NCBI GenBank assembly: GCA_903865895.1
Contig: CAIPLM010000277.1
Coordinates: 1 to 45,786 of the forward strand
Origin: an uncultured Rhodospirillales bacterium
GTDB taxonomy: Bacteria > Pseudomonadota > Alphaproteobacteria > Acetobacterales > Acetobacteraceae
Direction of reading: 5' to 3'
Length of the DNA: 45,786 nt
Below the pieces are notes generated by a model that saw only the letters and a list, made by a program, of their open reading frames with translations, was not told the DNA's origin and did no database searches. A program made the position numbers and the translations under genes. Shown here piece after piece: positions 33,610-41,763 of this stretch. How positions within the stretch are numbered: position 1 is the stretch's first letter; each line of letters opens with the position of its first letter.

Positions 33610-34659
33610 TCACCCCGCCGAAAGCTTCACCCCGTCGCTACCCTTGGCGCCGCCGTCGTTCTGGGCGCCGTAGTTGAGGTTGCGGTACCACACCATGTAC
33701 TCGGGATAGGCCATCGGCTCGTATTTCGGCGGATTTCCCGGCCCGGTGCAGGTGGGCAGGCATTCCATCACCGCGCGGTAATTGCAGTCGAAAAAGAACG
33801 GGATGGCGTAGCGCTCCTGCCCGGAGCGGTTGATCACCCGATGGGGCGTGGCGAGGAAGCGCTCATTGGTCCAGCGCCGCAGCATGTCGCCGCCGTTGAC
33901 GAGGAACGAGCCCTCCAGCGCCGGCGCATCCACCCATTTGCCGTTGGGCAGGCGGATGGAGAGGCCGGGCACCTTGTTCTGTGCCAGCAGGGTCATGAAC
34001 GAGGTGTCGGTATGCGGCGCGAGGCCGAACTCGTTTTCCTCCACCACCTCCACCTTGGGGTAGTGCGACATGCGCAGCGTGTACATCGGGTCACGGAACT
34101 TGTCGTCGAGCCCGTCGGCCGGCAGATCGAGCGCGAGAGCGTAGAGCGGCACCATTGAGAGCGCGAGTTTCTCCAGCGCCGCCTGGTATTGCAGCACCGT
34201 CTCGCGGAAGCCTGGCAGGTTCTCTGGCCACTGGTTGGCCCCGCGGAAAGGCAGGCCGGCGACGACGTCCGGATGGTCGGCCGGGATGTCGCGCTTGGCG
34301 AAGAAGGCCTCGTTGAGGTTGGGCTTGTTGCCCTCGTTGATCTTGGAGTGCCGCGTCACCGAGCCGCGCACCGGCAAATAGCCGATATTGTGGCTGTTGA
34401 TCTTGAGCTTCAGCTTCTCCTCCAGCGGCTGCGCGTGGAAGCCCGCGGCGGCGGCGAAGGCGGCATCGACCAGGGACTGCGGCACCCCGTGGTTGACGAT
34501 GAAGTAGAAGCCGACATCCTCGAAGGCATGGCGGAGCTCGGCCGCCGCCTTTTCCCGCGCGCCGGGGACGCCCGCGAGATAGGGGCCGAGGTCAATCACC
34601 GGGATTTCTTCGCGCGCATCGGGGCGGATCGGGTTGAGGCTGGGGGCGAGATCGTTCAT
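33610..34659 (-). CDS. Isopenicillin-N-synthase-like 2-oxoglutarate/Fe(II) oxygenase
   Basis: A 349-residue non-haem iron oxygenase. The N-terminal DIOX_N part includes IPVIDLGPYLAG and NHGVPQSLVDAAF. The catalytic jelly roll has the iron ligands H216 and D218 (LAPHTDTSFMTL) and H273 (ATPHRVINRSG), with R283 nearby for the co-substrate carboxylate. Bacterial members of this group act on small acids or aromatic compounds; the substrate is unknown. A strong AGGAGGG precedes the ATG. It is divergent from pepA with 132 bases between starts. Confidence 0.9.
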   Translation of the reverse strand: MNDLAPSLNPIRPDAREEIPVIDLGPYLAGVPGAREKAAAELRHAFEDVGFYFIVNHGVPQSLVDAAFAAAAGFHAQPLEEKLKLKINSHNIGYLPVRGSVTRHSKINEGNKPNLNEAFFAKRDIPADHPDVVAGLPFRGANQWPENLPGFRETVLQYQAALEKLALSMVPLYALALDLPADGLDDKFRDPMYTLRMSHYPKVEVVEENEFGLAPHTDTSFMTLLAQNKVPGLSIRLPNGKWVDAPALEGSFLVNGGDMLRRWTNERFLATPHRVINRSGQERYAIPFFFDCNYRAVMECLPTCTGPGNPPKYEPMAYPEYMVWYRNLNYGAQNDGGAKGSDGVKLSAG

Positions 34660-34791
34660 GGCAGTCCCTCCTGATCCCGCATGGTTTGGCCGTCACTCGC
34701 CCGCCGTCAAGGCCATCGCGTGGCTGCACTGGCCAACGCGCCGCGCGCTGCTACTATCGCGGGTCAGATCAATCCCCCGCAGGAGCCCGCA

Positions 34792-36264
34792 ATGCTCGAT
34801 ATCACCGTCGCCAAATCCGCGCTGCCCAAGTCGGGCGCGCTCGTGCTGCTGCTGGAGGAAGGGGCCGTGCTCGATACTGGGCTGGCCCAGGCCGCGGATG
34901 AGGCGACCGGTGGCGCCATCGGGCGTGCCCTCGCGGTCGCGGAGTTCAAGGGCCGCAAGGGGCAGAGCACGATGGTGCTGGCCCCCGGCGCTGGGCTGAC
35001 GCGCGTGCTCGCAGTCGGCCTCGGCAAGCTCGCCGACGCGGCGGACCGGGATCTCGAGGCCGCCGGCGGTGCCATCACCGCCGCCCTCGCCAAAGAGGCC
35101 TCCGCCGCCGTTGCCGCCGCCGGGCTGAGCCCCGCCCAGGCCGCCTCCGTCGCGCTCGGCGCCGTGCTGCGCGCCTATCGCTTCGATCGCTACCGCACCA
35201 AGGAAAAGGCCGAGGACAAGCCGAAGCTCGCCAAGCTGACCCTGCTGGCCGACAGCGCCGCCAAGGTGAAGAGCGCCTGGGAGCCGCTGAAGGGCGTGGC
35301 CGAGGGCGTCTACTTCGCGCGGGACCTGGTCTCCGAGCCGCCCAATGTGCTGAACCCCGCGGAGATGGCGCGGCGCATCGAGGGGCTGAACAAGATCGGC
35401 CTCAAGATCGAGACCTTCGGGCCCAAGGAAATGAAGAAGCTCGGCTTCGGCGCGCTGATGGGCGTGGCGCAAGGCAGCTCCAATGAGCCGCGCATGGTGG
35501 TGATGCACTGGAACGGCGCGCCGGCCGACAAGACGGCGCCGCTCTGCTTCGTCGGCAAGGGCGTCACCTTCGACACCGGGGGCATTTCGCTGAAGCCCGC
35601 CGGCGGCATGGAAGACATGAAGTGGGACATGGGTGGCTCCGGCACCGTCGTCGGCCTCATGGCCGCGCTCGCTGGGCGCAAGGCGAAGGTCAACGCGATT
35701 GGGCTGGTCGGCCTGGTCGAGAACATGCCGGACGGCAACGCCCAGCGCCCCGGTGACGTGGTGACCACCTATTCCGGCCAGACTGTCGAGGTGATCAACA
35801 CCGACGCCGAGGGCCGCCTCGTGCTGGCCGACGTGTTGTGGTACGCGCAGGAGAAGTACAAGCCGCGCTTCATGATCGATCTCGCCACCCTCACTGGCGC
35901 CATGATGGTCGCCCTCGGCCACGAGACGGCCGGCTATTTCGCCAATGACGACGCGCTGTCCGACCAGCTCTTCGCCGCCGGCAAGACCACTGGCGAGGCG
36001 GTGTGGCGCATGCCGCTCGGCGATGCCTATGACAAGCTCATCAAGTCCGACATCGCCGACATGAAGAACATCGGCGGCCGTCCGGGCGGGGCCATCACGG
36101 CGGCGCAGTTCATCCAGCGTTTCGTCAATGATGTGCCGTGGATCCATATCGACATCGCCGGCGTCGCTTGGTCCGGCAAGGACGCGCCGACCATTCCGAA
36201 GGGGGCGACGGCGTTCGGTGTTCGGTTGCTGGATCGCATGGTAGCCGATAATTACGAGAAGTAA
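34792..36264 (+). CDS. pepA: Leucyl aminopeptidase (M17)
   Basis: A 490-residue cytosolic metallopeptidase that removes N-terminal residues and in some bacteria also binds DNA. Active-site segments are GKGVTFDTGGISLKP (K256 in the zinc site), the M17 signature NTDAEGRLVL from N336, and MIDLATLTGAMMVALG. The N-terminal domain (to about 160) is typical. CAGGAG lies before the chosen ATG at 34792; a longer frame upstream has no such site. pepA followed by holC is a conserved gene pair in proteobacteria. A repeat element fills the 145 bases between them here. Confidence 0.97.
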   Translation: MLDITVAKSALPKSGALVLLLEEGAVLDTGLAQAADEATGGAIGRALAVAEFKGRKGQSTMVLAPGAGLTRVLAVGLGKLADAADRDLEAAGGAITAALAKEASAAVAAAGLSPAQAASVALGAVLRAYRFDRYRTKEKAEDKPKLAKLTLLADSAAKVKSAWEPLKGVAEGVYFARDLVSEPPNVLNPAEMARRIEGLNKIGLKIETFGPKEMKKLGFGALMGVAQGSSNEPRMVVMHWNGAPADKTAPLCFVGKGVTFDTGGISLKPAGGMEDMKWDMGGSGTVVGLMAALAGRKAKVNAIGLVGLVENMPDGNAQRPGDVVTTYSGQTVEVINTDAEGRLVLADVLWYAQEKYKPRFMIDLATLTGAMMVALGHETAGYFANDDALSDQLFAAGKTTGEAVWRMPLGDAYDKLIKSDIADMKNIGGRPGGAITAAQFIQRFVNDVPWIHIDIAGVAWSGKDAPTIPKGATAFGVRLLDRMVADNYEK

Positions 36265-36271
36265 GGAAGGT

Positions 36272-36391
36272 CTTCTTTTTGAAAAACGAAGCAAAAACTT
36301 TCTATCCGTTCGCTTCGCACCCTCCCGGGAGAGCGCGGAGCACAATGGACAAAAGTTTTTTGGTTCTTTTTTTCAAAAAAGAACCGCTTCC
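36272..36391. repeat. Intergenic T/A-tract inverted-repeat element, copy 2
   Basis: A near-complete element. Left hairpin: CTTCTTTTT (36272-36280) against AAAAA-c-GAAG (36282-36291). The centre holds a 10-base palindrome CTCCCGGGAG. Right hairpin: GGTTCTTTTTT (36362-36372) against AAAAAAGAACC (36375-36385). It aligns with the element at 1-94, which lacks only its left end. It lies between pepA and holC and could terminate in both directions. Confidence 0.8.
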
Positions 36392-36409
36392 TTTTCCCCG
36401 GTAAGCACC

Positions 36410-36856
36410 ATGGCGGATATTGGCTTCTATCACCTGCTGCGCACCGGCCCCGACCAAGCCCTGCCGCAGCTGCTCGGCCGCACGCTCGCCGCCGGGCAGC
36501 GGGCGGTGATCCGCTGCGGCAGCCCGGAGCGGGTCTCCGCACTCGATACCGCCTTGTGGCTGTGCCATGAGCCGGACTGGCTGCCGCATGGCAGCACGGC
36601 CGCCGGCAATGCCGATTTGCAGCCGATCTGGCTGACCACGGAGGATGAGGCGCCGAATGGCGCGCGCTTCCTCTTCCTCATCGACAATTGCGAGGCAGCC
36701 GATCTCACGCCCTATGAGAGGGTGTTTGATCTGTTCGACGGCAATGACGAGGAGGCAGTCGCGGCGGCGCGGCGGCGCTGGGCGGCGGCCAAAGCCGCCG
36801 GGCACGCGCTCACCTACTGGCAGCAGGGTGAGCGCGGCTGGCAGAAAAAGGCCTGA
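36410..36856 (+). CDS. holC: DNA polymerase III subunit chi
   Basis: A 148-residue protein matching HolC, which links the clamp loader to single-strand binding protein at the fork. It begins IGFYHLLRTGPDQALPQLLG and has the VIRCGSPERVSALDTALW segment and FLFLIDNCEAADLTPYERVFDLFDG, all typical, ending with a basic tail. It follows pepA as in many proteobacteria, but the repeat element between them may uncouple its expression. It converges with the PhyH-like gene (stops three bases apart). Confidence 0.93.
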   Translation: MADIGFYHLLRTGPDQALPQLLGRTLAAGQRAVIRCGSPERVSALDTALWLCHEPDWLPHGSTAAGNADLQPIWLTTEDEAPNGARFLFLIDNCEAADLTPYERVFDLFDGNDEEAVAAARRRWAAAKAAGHALTYWQQGERGWQKKA

Positions 36857-36859
36857 GGC

Positions 36860-37765
36860 TTACTTCGCGGGCTCGGCCTGCTTCGGCTTGAGCGCCTCGG
36901 GGATGGCGAAGTAGCGATTCGCCAGCGCCTTCTGGTTCTCGTAGATCGAGCCCTGCTTGTCCGCGGGCGGCAGCGGCACGCGCACCGGCACGTTGGTTAC
37001 CCGCGGCTCCAGCGTCGGCTGGCCGGCGACCATCAGGCTGTCGAAATCCTCCATCGACTTCGGCGTGAGGATCAGCGGCCAGGCATCGGCGGCGCGATAT
37101 TGGAACAGCAGCAGGCGGCGGTCTTTGTTGGAGGTGTTCACCGCCGAGCCATGCACGGCGCGAACGTGGTGCACGGTGATGGAGCCGGCCTTGCCGACCA
37201 GCGGCACCGCGGAGGTGTAGTCGACCTCTTTCTTGCCCGGGTCCATCGCACCGCAGAACTTGCCGTCCGCATGGTGGTCATAGACTTTCGGCACCTTGTG
37301 GGTGCCGGGGAGGATCATGAGCGGGCCGTTGGCGAGCTCCATGTCGTCCATCATGACGCCTACGGCGGCGAGGTCATCATTGGTGTGCGGGTAGAACGCC
37401 CAATCCTGGTGCCATTCAACGGCGGCGCCGTAGCCGGCCGATTTCAGGTTCAGCTTGGCGGTATCGAAGCGGACGTTCGGGCCCCACAGGTCGGTCAGCA
37501 CCTCGACGATGCGGGGATGGCGCACCAGCGCGGCGTAGGAGGGGTGGTTCTTGTGCGGCTCCTTGATGCGCCGCACCCGCGGCTGCGCCGGGGAGTGGGT
37601 GTCCTCCAGGTCATACACCGCGTTGTGGGCAGTGACGGCACGGGACTTCTCGACGAATTCGTCGGTCACGCGGCGCAGTTCCTGCACCTCGGCGAGACTG
37701 AGCACGTCAGGTACGACGATGGCGCCGACCTCGTTGTATTCTTCGATCTGGGCCTTGGTGAGCAT
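36860..37765 (-). CDS. Phytanoyl-CoA dioxygenase (PhyH) family protein
   Basis: A 301-residue Fe(II)/2-oxoglutarate oxygenase. The facial triad is H119 and D121 (VEWHQDWAFYPHTNDD) with H205 (VRAVHGSAVNTS), and K/R residues follow in NKDRRLLL for the co-substrate. The N terminus has EYNEVGAIVVPDVLSLAEVQ, typical of PhyH. Related bacterial enzymes hydroxylate small organic acids, amino acids or ectoine; the substrate cannot be inferred from the neighbours. GGAGG lies before the chosen ATG; a longer frame lacks a start signal. Confidence 0.9.
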   Translation of the reverse strand: MLTKAQIEEYNEVGAIVVPDVLSLAEVQELRRVTDEFVEKSRAVTAHNAVYDLEDTHSPAQPRVRRIKEPHKNHPSYAALVRHPRIVEVLTDLWGPNVRFDTAKLNLKSAGYGAAVEWHQDWAFYPHTNDDLAAVGVMMDDMELANGPLMILPGTHKVPKVYDHHADGKFCGAMDPGKKEVDYTSAVPLVGKAGSITVHHVRAVHGSAVNTSNKDRRLLLFQYRAADAWPLILTPKSMEDFDSLMVAGQPTLEPRVTNVPVRVPLPPADKQGSIYENQKALANRYFAIPEALKPKQAEPAK

Positions 37766-37876
37766 GGTTTCCTCCGGCTCCGAGGCCCTGGCGCGCGGCA
37801 GGCCGCGTGGGGCCGTGGTTTCAGAAATTCTAGCAGCAGGCGACCTCAAACAGCAACTGCTGAGGTTTGTCAGGCG

Positions 37877-37904
37877 TTGTGTAAAATATCAGAAATTGAA
37901 TAAT
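37877..37904 (+). promoter_or_regulatory. Tentative housekeeping-type promoter before the choice-of-anchor A gene
   Basis: TTGTGT, a 16-base spacer and AATAAT form a weak -35/-10 pair in the only AT-rich part of the 246-base gap. A 7-base inverted repeat CTGGTGT (37937-37943) / ACACCAG (37963-37969) lies in the resulting leader. Nothing else is seen in this gap. Confidence 0.25.
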
Positions 37905-38011
37905 TATTGAGGTGTTTTCTTGAGTTCTCCCACAACCTGGTGTAGATAAATGCTGCGGCGCAACACCAGCCTCGCCTCCAGTTTTCGCAGTCCCCGATAG
38001 GCCCTGGCCAA

Positions 38012-39016
38012 ATGAACGCTCTCAGCACGTCGAACCTCCCTCGCGGCCCCGTTTCTGCGCGATCGCCGATCGGGCGCGTCGCGATCGCCGCGGCCGGGCT
38101 TGTTATGCTGGGGCACGCCGCTCTGGCCGCGTCGCCGAGCAATGGCGACCTACTGACCGGCTTCAACGCGATGACGCTGCATGACTTCAGGTCTACTGCT
38201 GATTCTGAGGGGCCGATCCTGGTCGGCGGCGACCTGACCGGCTCGGCGACGGTGATGAATTACGCTGCCGTGCTGCCATCCAGCCTGGGCGGATTCGGCT
38301 CGATCAACGTGCTGGGCAACACTGCCGGTGCCACCTACAACGCGAACAACCTCTCGGTGAAGGTCGGCACGGCCAGCCAGGGCGCCACCTTCTCCGGGGC
38401 CGGGTCCGTCACCTACAACGCGGCCTTCCCGACCCCTTTCAACACGATGTGGCAGCAGATCGCCACCTTGTCGGCCACGCTTTCGCTACTGAAGAACACC
38501 AGCGGCTCCTCGCTGTCCGGCAGCGGCTTTACCGCCGGCGCCGGTACCGTGAGTGGGGTCTCGAACGTCGCGGTGCTGAACCTGACCTCGGCCCAGCTTG
38601 AGGCGATCGGCAACCCAACGATGAATTTGGGCAGCGCGAGCCTGTTCATCATCAACGTCGACACGTCCGGCACCGGCGGCAATTACACGCCCGCCGGCGG
38701 CACGAATTTCAACGGGCAAGCATATGCCGGCAACGTGCTGTGGAATTTCTACAACGCGACTAGCATTGCTATCACCACAGAATTCGCCGGAACGATCATC
38801 GCCCCGAATGCCACAGTGACCAATTCCGGCCCGATCGATGGCGGCCTGGTCGCCAGCAATTTCGTCGGAAATGGCGAATTGCACTACAAGCCGCTTTCGA
38901 CCGCCGGGATCAATCTCGTGAATGCCGCGAGCAACACGGTTCCCGAACCTTCCAGTGTTTTTCTACTTCTTGGCGGAATCGGCGGACTAGCGCGCGCGCG
39001 GCGCCGCGCGCGCTGA
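38012..39016 (+). CDS. Choice-of-anchor A domain protein with PEP-CTERM tail
   Basis: A 334-residue exported protein. The signal peptide has a long basic start and hydrophobic VAIAAAGLVMLGHAALA (cleavage near residue 39). The body matches the choice-of-anchor A domain: LTGFNAMTLHDFRSTADSEG, ILVGGDLTGSAT, FIINVDTSG, LWNFYNATSI and FAGTIIAPNATV. The tail is VPEPSSVFLLLGG from residue 310, a hydrophobic helix and an arginine-rich end. Such proteins carry either LPXTG or PEP-CTERM anchors. It should be processed by an exosortase encoded elsewhere. No strong ribosome-binding site precedes the ATG. The stop overlaps a GC palindrome. Confidence 0.93.
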   Translation: MNALSTSNLPRGPVSARSPIGRVAIAAAGLVMLGHAALAASPSNGDLLTGFNAMTLHDFRSTADSEGPILVGGDLTGSATVMNYAAVLPSSLGGFGSINVLGNTAGATYNANNLSVKVGTASQGATFSGAGSVTYNAAFPTPFNTMWQQIATLSATLSLLKNTSGSSLSGSGFTAGAGTVSGVSNVAVLNLTSAQLEAIGNPTMNLGSASLFIINVDTSGTGGNYTPAGGTNFNGQAYAGNVLWNFYNATSIAITTEFAGTIIAPNATVTNSGPIDGGLVASNFVGNGELHYKPLSTAGINLVNAASNTVPEPSSVFLLLGGIGGLARARRRAR

Positions 39017-39022
39017 TTATTT
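38992..39022 (+). terminator. GC palindrome overlapping the gene end, possible terminator
   Basis: Positions 38992-39013 form a perfect 22-base palindrome of GC repeats centred on GGCGCC (39000-39005), directly followed by the stop codon and TGATTATTTC. It encodes the arginine-rich tail of the preceding protein as well. The T content after it is modest, so termination is likely but not certain. Confidence 0.5.
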
Positions 39023-39180
39023 CAATCGCATTATCCGCGGCCGGTTGCGAAAAAAATACTTGCGGTAAACCTAATTGCGCAGTTGTTTCATCACAACTGA
39101 CATGGTCGGCGATTCGCCCAATACCGTATGTGAATGCCGAAATTGTCTGTGCCATCGTAAACCGGCCGTGACTGGCCGAG

Positions 39181-39960
39181 ATGAATCGGGCTATAAACAT
39201 TGTGACAGACGATCAAATGGCGCCTGACCAACCGGCATCGCCGCAGGCAGACCAGACGGAAGCCAATATGCGCCGCGCGCTGGAGCGTATCGGCAGCCGG
39301 GCACCACGCGAACCGCGCGCCCAGCAGGCCAATTTCTCGGCTACCCCCACCGGGCGCGGCAGCCAGGACGGCCAGAAGCGTCGCTTCGTCAGGGATGGCG
39401 AGGTACCGGTGATGGTGGTTTCCGGGACAAGGTCAGCCGAGGCGCCGACACCGCGCCGGGCAGCCCCCGGCCCTGCCACCGAGCAGCTTGAGGCGGCACA
39501 GGCTGCTTTGCGGCTCGAGCGCAATGCCCATGAGGCGGCCGAGCGGGCGCTGCGCGAAGCCCACGCCACGATCCAGGACCTACGCACCAAGCTCGGCCAT
39601 ATCTCAATGGCGCGCGACGAGGCGATGGAGACGGCACGCCGCGCCGAGGCCCGCGCCGCCGCGACAGCAACCGAGCTCGACGCGCTGAAATTCCGCCTCG
39701 CCAATGAGGTCTCCGGCCGCGCCAGGGCCGAGCGGGCAGCGCAAACCCTGGGCGTGGTGGTCCCGGCTGATCCCGCGGCACAAGTGGCCCAACCCACCGA
39801 CACGCCGGCGCCCCGCCGGCGCGGACGTCCGCCCAAGATTGCGGCGGCGCCGGCCGAAGATGCCGCACCCAAGCGCAAGCCCGGCCGCCCGCGCATCGAG
39901 CGCGAGCCCGAGCCGGTCAAGTGGTGGCTGCCCAAGCGGGGCCGGCCGAAGACGAAGTAG
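39181..39960 (+). CDS. Protein with coiled coil and three C-terminal AT-hooks
   Basis: A 259-residue basic protein not belonging to a family I can name. Residues 1 to about 90 are low in structure and rich in Ala, Pro and Arg. Residues about 95-190 have a heptad-like Ala/Glu/Arg/Leu pattern (EAAERALREAHATIQDLR) expected for a coiled coil. The last 50 residues carry three AT-hook cores, G-R-P at 215-217 (RRRGRPPK), 235-237 (KPGRPRIE) and 254-256 (KRGRPKTK). AT-hooks bind the minor groove of AT-rich DNA. It could be a nucleoid-associated or silencing factor. No strong ribosome-binding site is visible; the ATG at 39217 is an alternative start. Confidence 0.75.
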   Translation: MNRAINIVTDDQMAPDQPASPQADQTEANMRRALERIGSRAPREPRAQQANFSATPTGRGSQDGQKRRFVRDGEVPVMVVSGTRSAEAPTPRRAAPGPATEQLEAAQAALRLERNAHEAAERALREAHATIQDLRTKLGHISMARDEAMETARRAEARAAATATELDALKFRLANEVSGRARAERAAQTLGVVVPADPAAQVAQPTDTPAPRRRGRPPKIAAAPAEDAAPKRKPGRPRIEREPEPVKWWLPKRGRPKTK

Positions 39961-40086
39961 TCGGACGGCCGCGCAACGGCAGCGGTGGTGATTTCACTTC
40001 CGCCCGGGATGCTCTAAGAGACCGGTAGAAGACCGGCCCGGGCGTCGCGCCCGTGCGCCGAAGTCTGCCCAGGGAGTCGTCCAGGA

Positions 40087-40407
40087 ATGCCGAAAGTCAC
40101 GTTCATCGAACACAACGGAACCGCCCACACCGTCGAGGCGGCCAACGGCGAATCACTGATGCGCGCCGCGGTGGATAACAACGTCCCCGGCATCGACGGC
40201 GACTGTGGCGGCGAGTGCGCTTGCGCCACCTGCCACGTCTATGTCGAGGCGGATTGGTGGGAGAAGGTCGGCGGCCGCACCGAGACCGAGGAGACCATGC
40301 TCTCCTTCGCCGCCGCCACCAAGGACAACTCCCGCCTGTGCTGCCAGATCATGATGAGCGACGCGCTCGACGGGATCGTGGTGCACACGCCGGATGGCCA
40401 ACACTGA
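40087..40407 (+). CDS. [2Fe-2S] ferredoxin (adrenodoxin/putidaredoxin type)
   Basis: A 106-residue electron carrier. The cluster ligands are C40, C46, C49 and C86 in DCGGECACATCHVYV and SRLCCQI, the spacing of putidaredoxin; C44 and C85 are extra cysteines. It should pass electrons from the ferredoxin reductase to the P450 encoded next. An AGGGAG lies upstream of the ATG. It is the first gene of the three-gene CYP153 operon. Confidence 0.96.
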   Translation: MPKVTFIEHNGTAHTVEAANGESLMRAAVDNNVPGIDGDCGGECACATCHVYVEADWWEKVGGRTETEETMLSFAAATKDNSRLCCQIMMSDALDGIVVHTPDGQH

Positions 40408-40420
40408 TTTCGTCGCGATC

Positions 40421-40476
40421 GCGCGCCGGTTCTGCTAGAAAGGCGCCAGCGTCTTTTTGAGATCAACCGGGCGCGC
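40421..40476 (+). other. Intercistronic hairpin between ferredoxin and P450 genes
   Basis: GCGCGCCGGTT (40421-40431) pairs with AACCGGGCGCGC (40465-40476) with one bulged base and a 33-base loop that contains a T5 run. The stem ends just before the P450 ribosome-binding site GGGAGAA. It may set the ratio of ferredoxin to P450 message. Confidence 0.45.
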
Positions 40477-40496
40477 GCGCCCGAGGGAGAACTGCA

Positions 40497-41756
40497 ATGA
40501 ACCATATTTCGATGGACGCGGTGCGGGCTGCCGAGGCGCGCGCCTGGTCGACTCCGCTGGCCGATCTCGCGCCGGCCGATCCGCAGCTGTTCAAGGACAA
40601 TGCGCACTGGGCCTATTTCGAGCGTCTCCGCAAGGAAGACCCGATCCATTTCACCCGTGACAGCGAGTTCGGGCCATACTGGTCAATCACCAAGTACAAG
40701 GACATCATGGCGGTGGACACCAACCACAAGGTGTTCTCCTCCCTCTCCACCCTTGGCGGCATTGCCATTCGCGATCAGCGCGCCGATTTCCCGTTGCCGA
40801 TGTTCATCGCAATGGACCCGCCGATCCATGATGCGCAGCGCAAGGTGGTGAGCCCCATCGTGGCGCCCGGCAACCTCGCCATCCTCGAACACACGATCCG
40901 CGAGCGTGCCCAGACCATCCTCGACGGCCTGCCGCGCGGCGAAGCGTTCGACTGGGTGGATCGCGTGTCGATCGAACTCACGACGCAGATGCTGGCGACA
41001 TTGTTTGACTTCCCCTTCCATGACCGCCGCAAGCTCACCCGCTGGTCGGACGTGGCGACCAGTGTTGCCGGTCCGGGCGGCGTTGTTGAAACCGAGGAGC
41101 AGCGCCAGGCTGAACTGCGTGAGTGCGCCGGCTACTTCATGACGCTGTGGAACCAGCGGGTGAACGCGCCGCCCACCACCGACTTGATCTCCATGCTGGC
41201 GCACGGCGAAAGCACGCGGAACATGACGCCGCAGGAATTCCTCGGCAATCTTATCCTGCTCATCGTTGGCGGCAATGACACCACCCGCAACTCACTGACC
41301 GGCGGGCTCTACGCTTTCAGCAAATTCCCGGCGCAGTACCAGAAGCTGCGGGCCAATCATGACCTGCTGGACAGCACTGTCCCTGAGATCATCCGCTGGC
41401 AGACCCCGCTGGCGCATATGCGCCGCACCGCGGTGTCGGACATTGAGCTCGGCGGCAAGCACATCAAGGCCGGCGACAAGGTGATCATGTGGTACGTCTC
41501 GGGCAACCGCGACGAAGAGGTCATCGAGAATCCCAACGAACTCGTTGTTGACCGCGCCCGCCCGCGCCAACACCTCTCCTTCGGCTTCGGGGTGCATCGC
41601 TGCGTCGGCAACCGCCTCGCCGAGATGCAGCTGCGCATCGTGTGGGAGGAGATCCTCAAGCGGGACCTCGATATCGAGGTGCTGGAGGAGCCGGAGCGGG
41701 TGATGTCCACCTTCGTGAGGGGGTATACTTCGATGCCTGTCCGCATCCGGAACTGA
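40497..41756 (+). CDS. Cytochrome P450, CYP153-type alkane/fatty-acid omega-hydroxylase
   Basis: A 419-residue soluble P450. The haem-binding cysteine is C369 in FGFGVHRCVGNRLAEMQLR, the I-helix oxygen-activation motif is GGNDTTRNS, and the K-helix E-x-x-R is in VPEIIRWQTPLAHMRRTA. The helix I motif and the region after the haem cysteine resemble CYP153 enzymes, which hydroxylate the terminal carbon of medium-chain alkanes or fatty acids. GGGAGAA precedes the ATG. Ferredoxin (upstream) and reductase (seven bases downstream) make a complete class I system. No alkane transporter or AlkB gene is nearby. Confidence 0.92.
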   Translation: MNHISMDAVRAAEARAWSTPLADLAPADPQLFKDNAHWAYFERLRKEDPIHFTRDSEFGPYWSITKYKDIMAVDTNHKVFSSLSTLGGIAIRDQRADFPLPMFIAMDPPIHDAQRKVVSPIVAPGNLAILEHTIRERAQTILDGLPRGEAFDWVDRVSIELTTQMLATLFDFPFHDRRKLTRWSDVATSVAGPGGVVETEEQRQAELRECAGYFMTLWNQRVNAPPTTDLISMLAHGESTRNMTPQEFLGNLILLIVGGNDTTRNSLTGGLYAFSKFPAQYQKLRANHDLLDSTVPEIIRWQTPLAHMRRTAVSDIELGGKHIKAGDKVIMWYVSGNRDEEVIENPNELVVDRARPRQHLSFGFGVHRCVGNRLAEMQLRIVWEEILKRDLDIEVLEEPERVMSTFVRGYTSMPVRIRN

Positions 41757-41763
41757 TAGCCGG

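Noticed and set aside
37937-37985. Sigma-54 promoter before the choice-of-anchor A gene
   Set aside because: TGG...TGC near 37938 has an 11-base gap instead of ten, and the GG-N10-GC near 37956 misses most other consensus positions.
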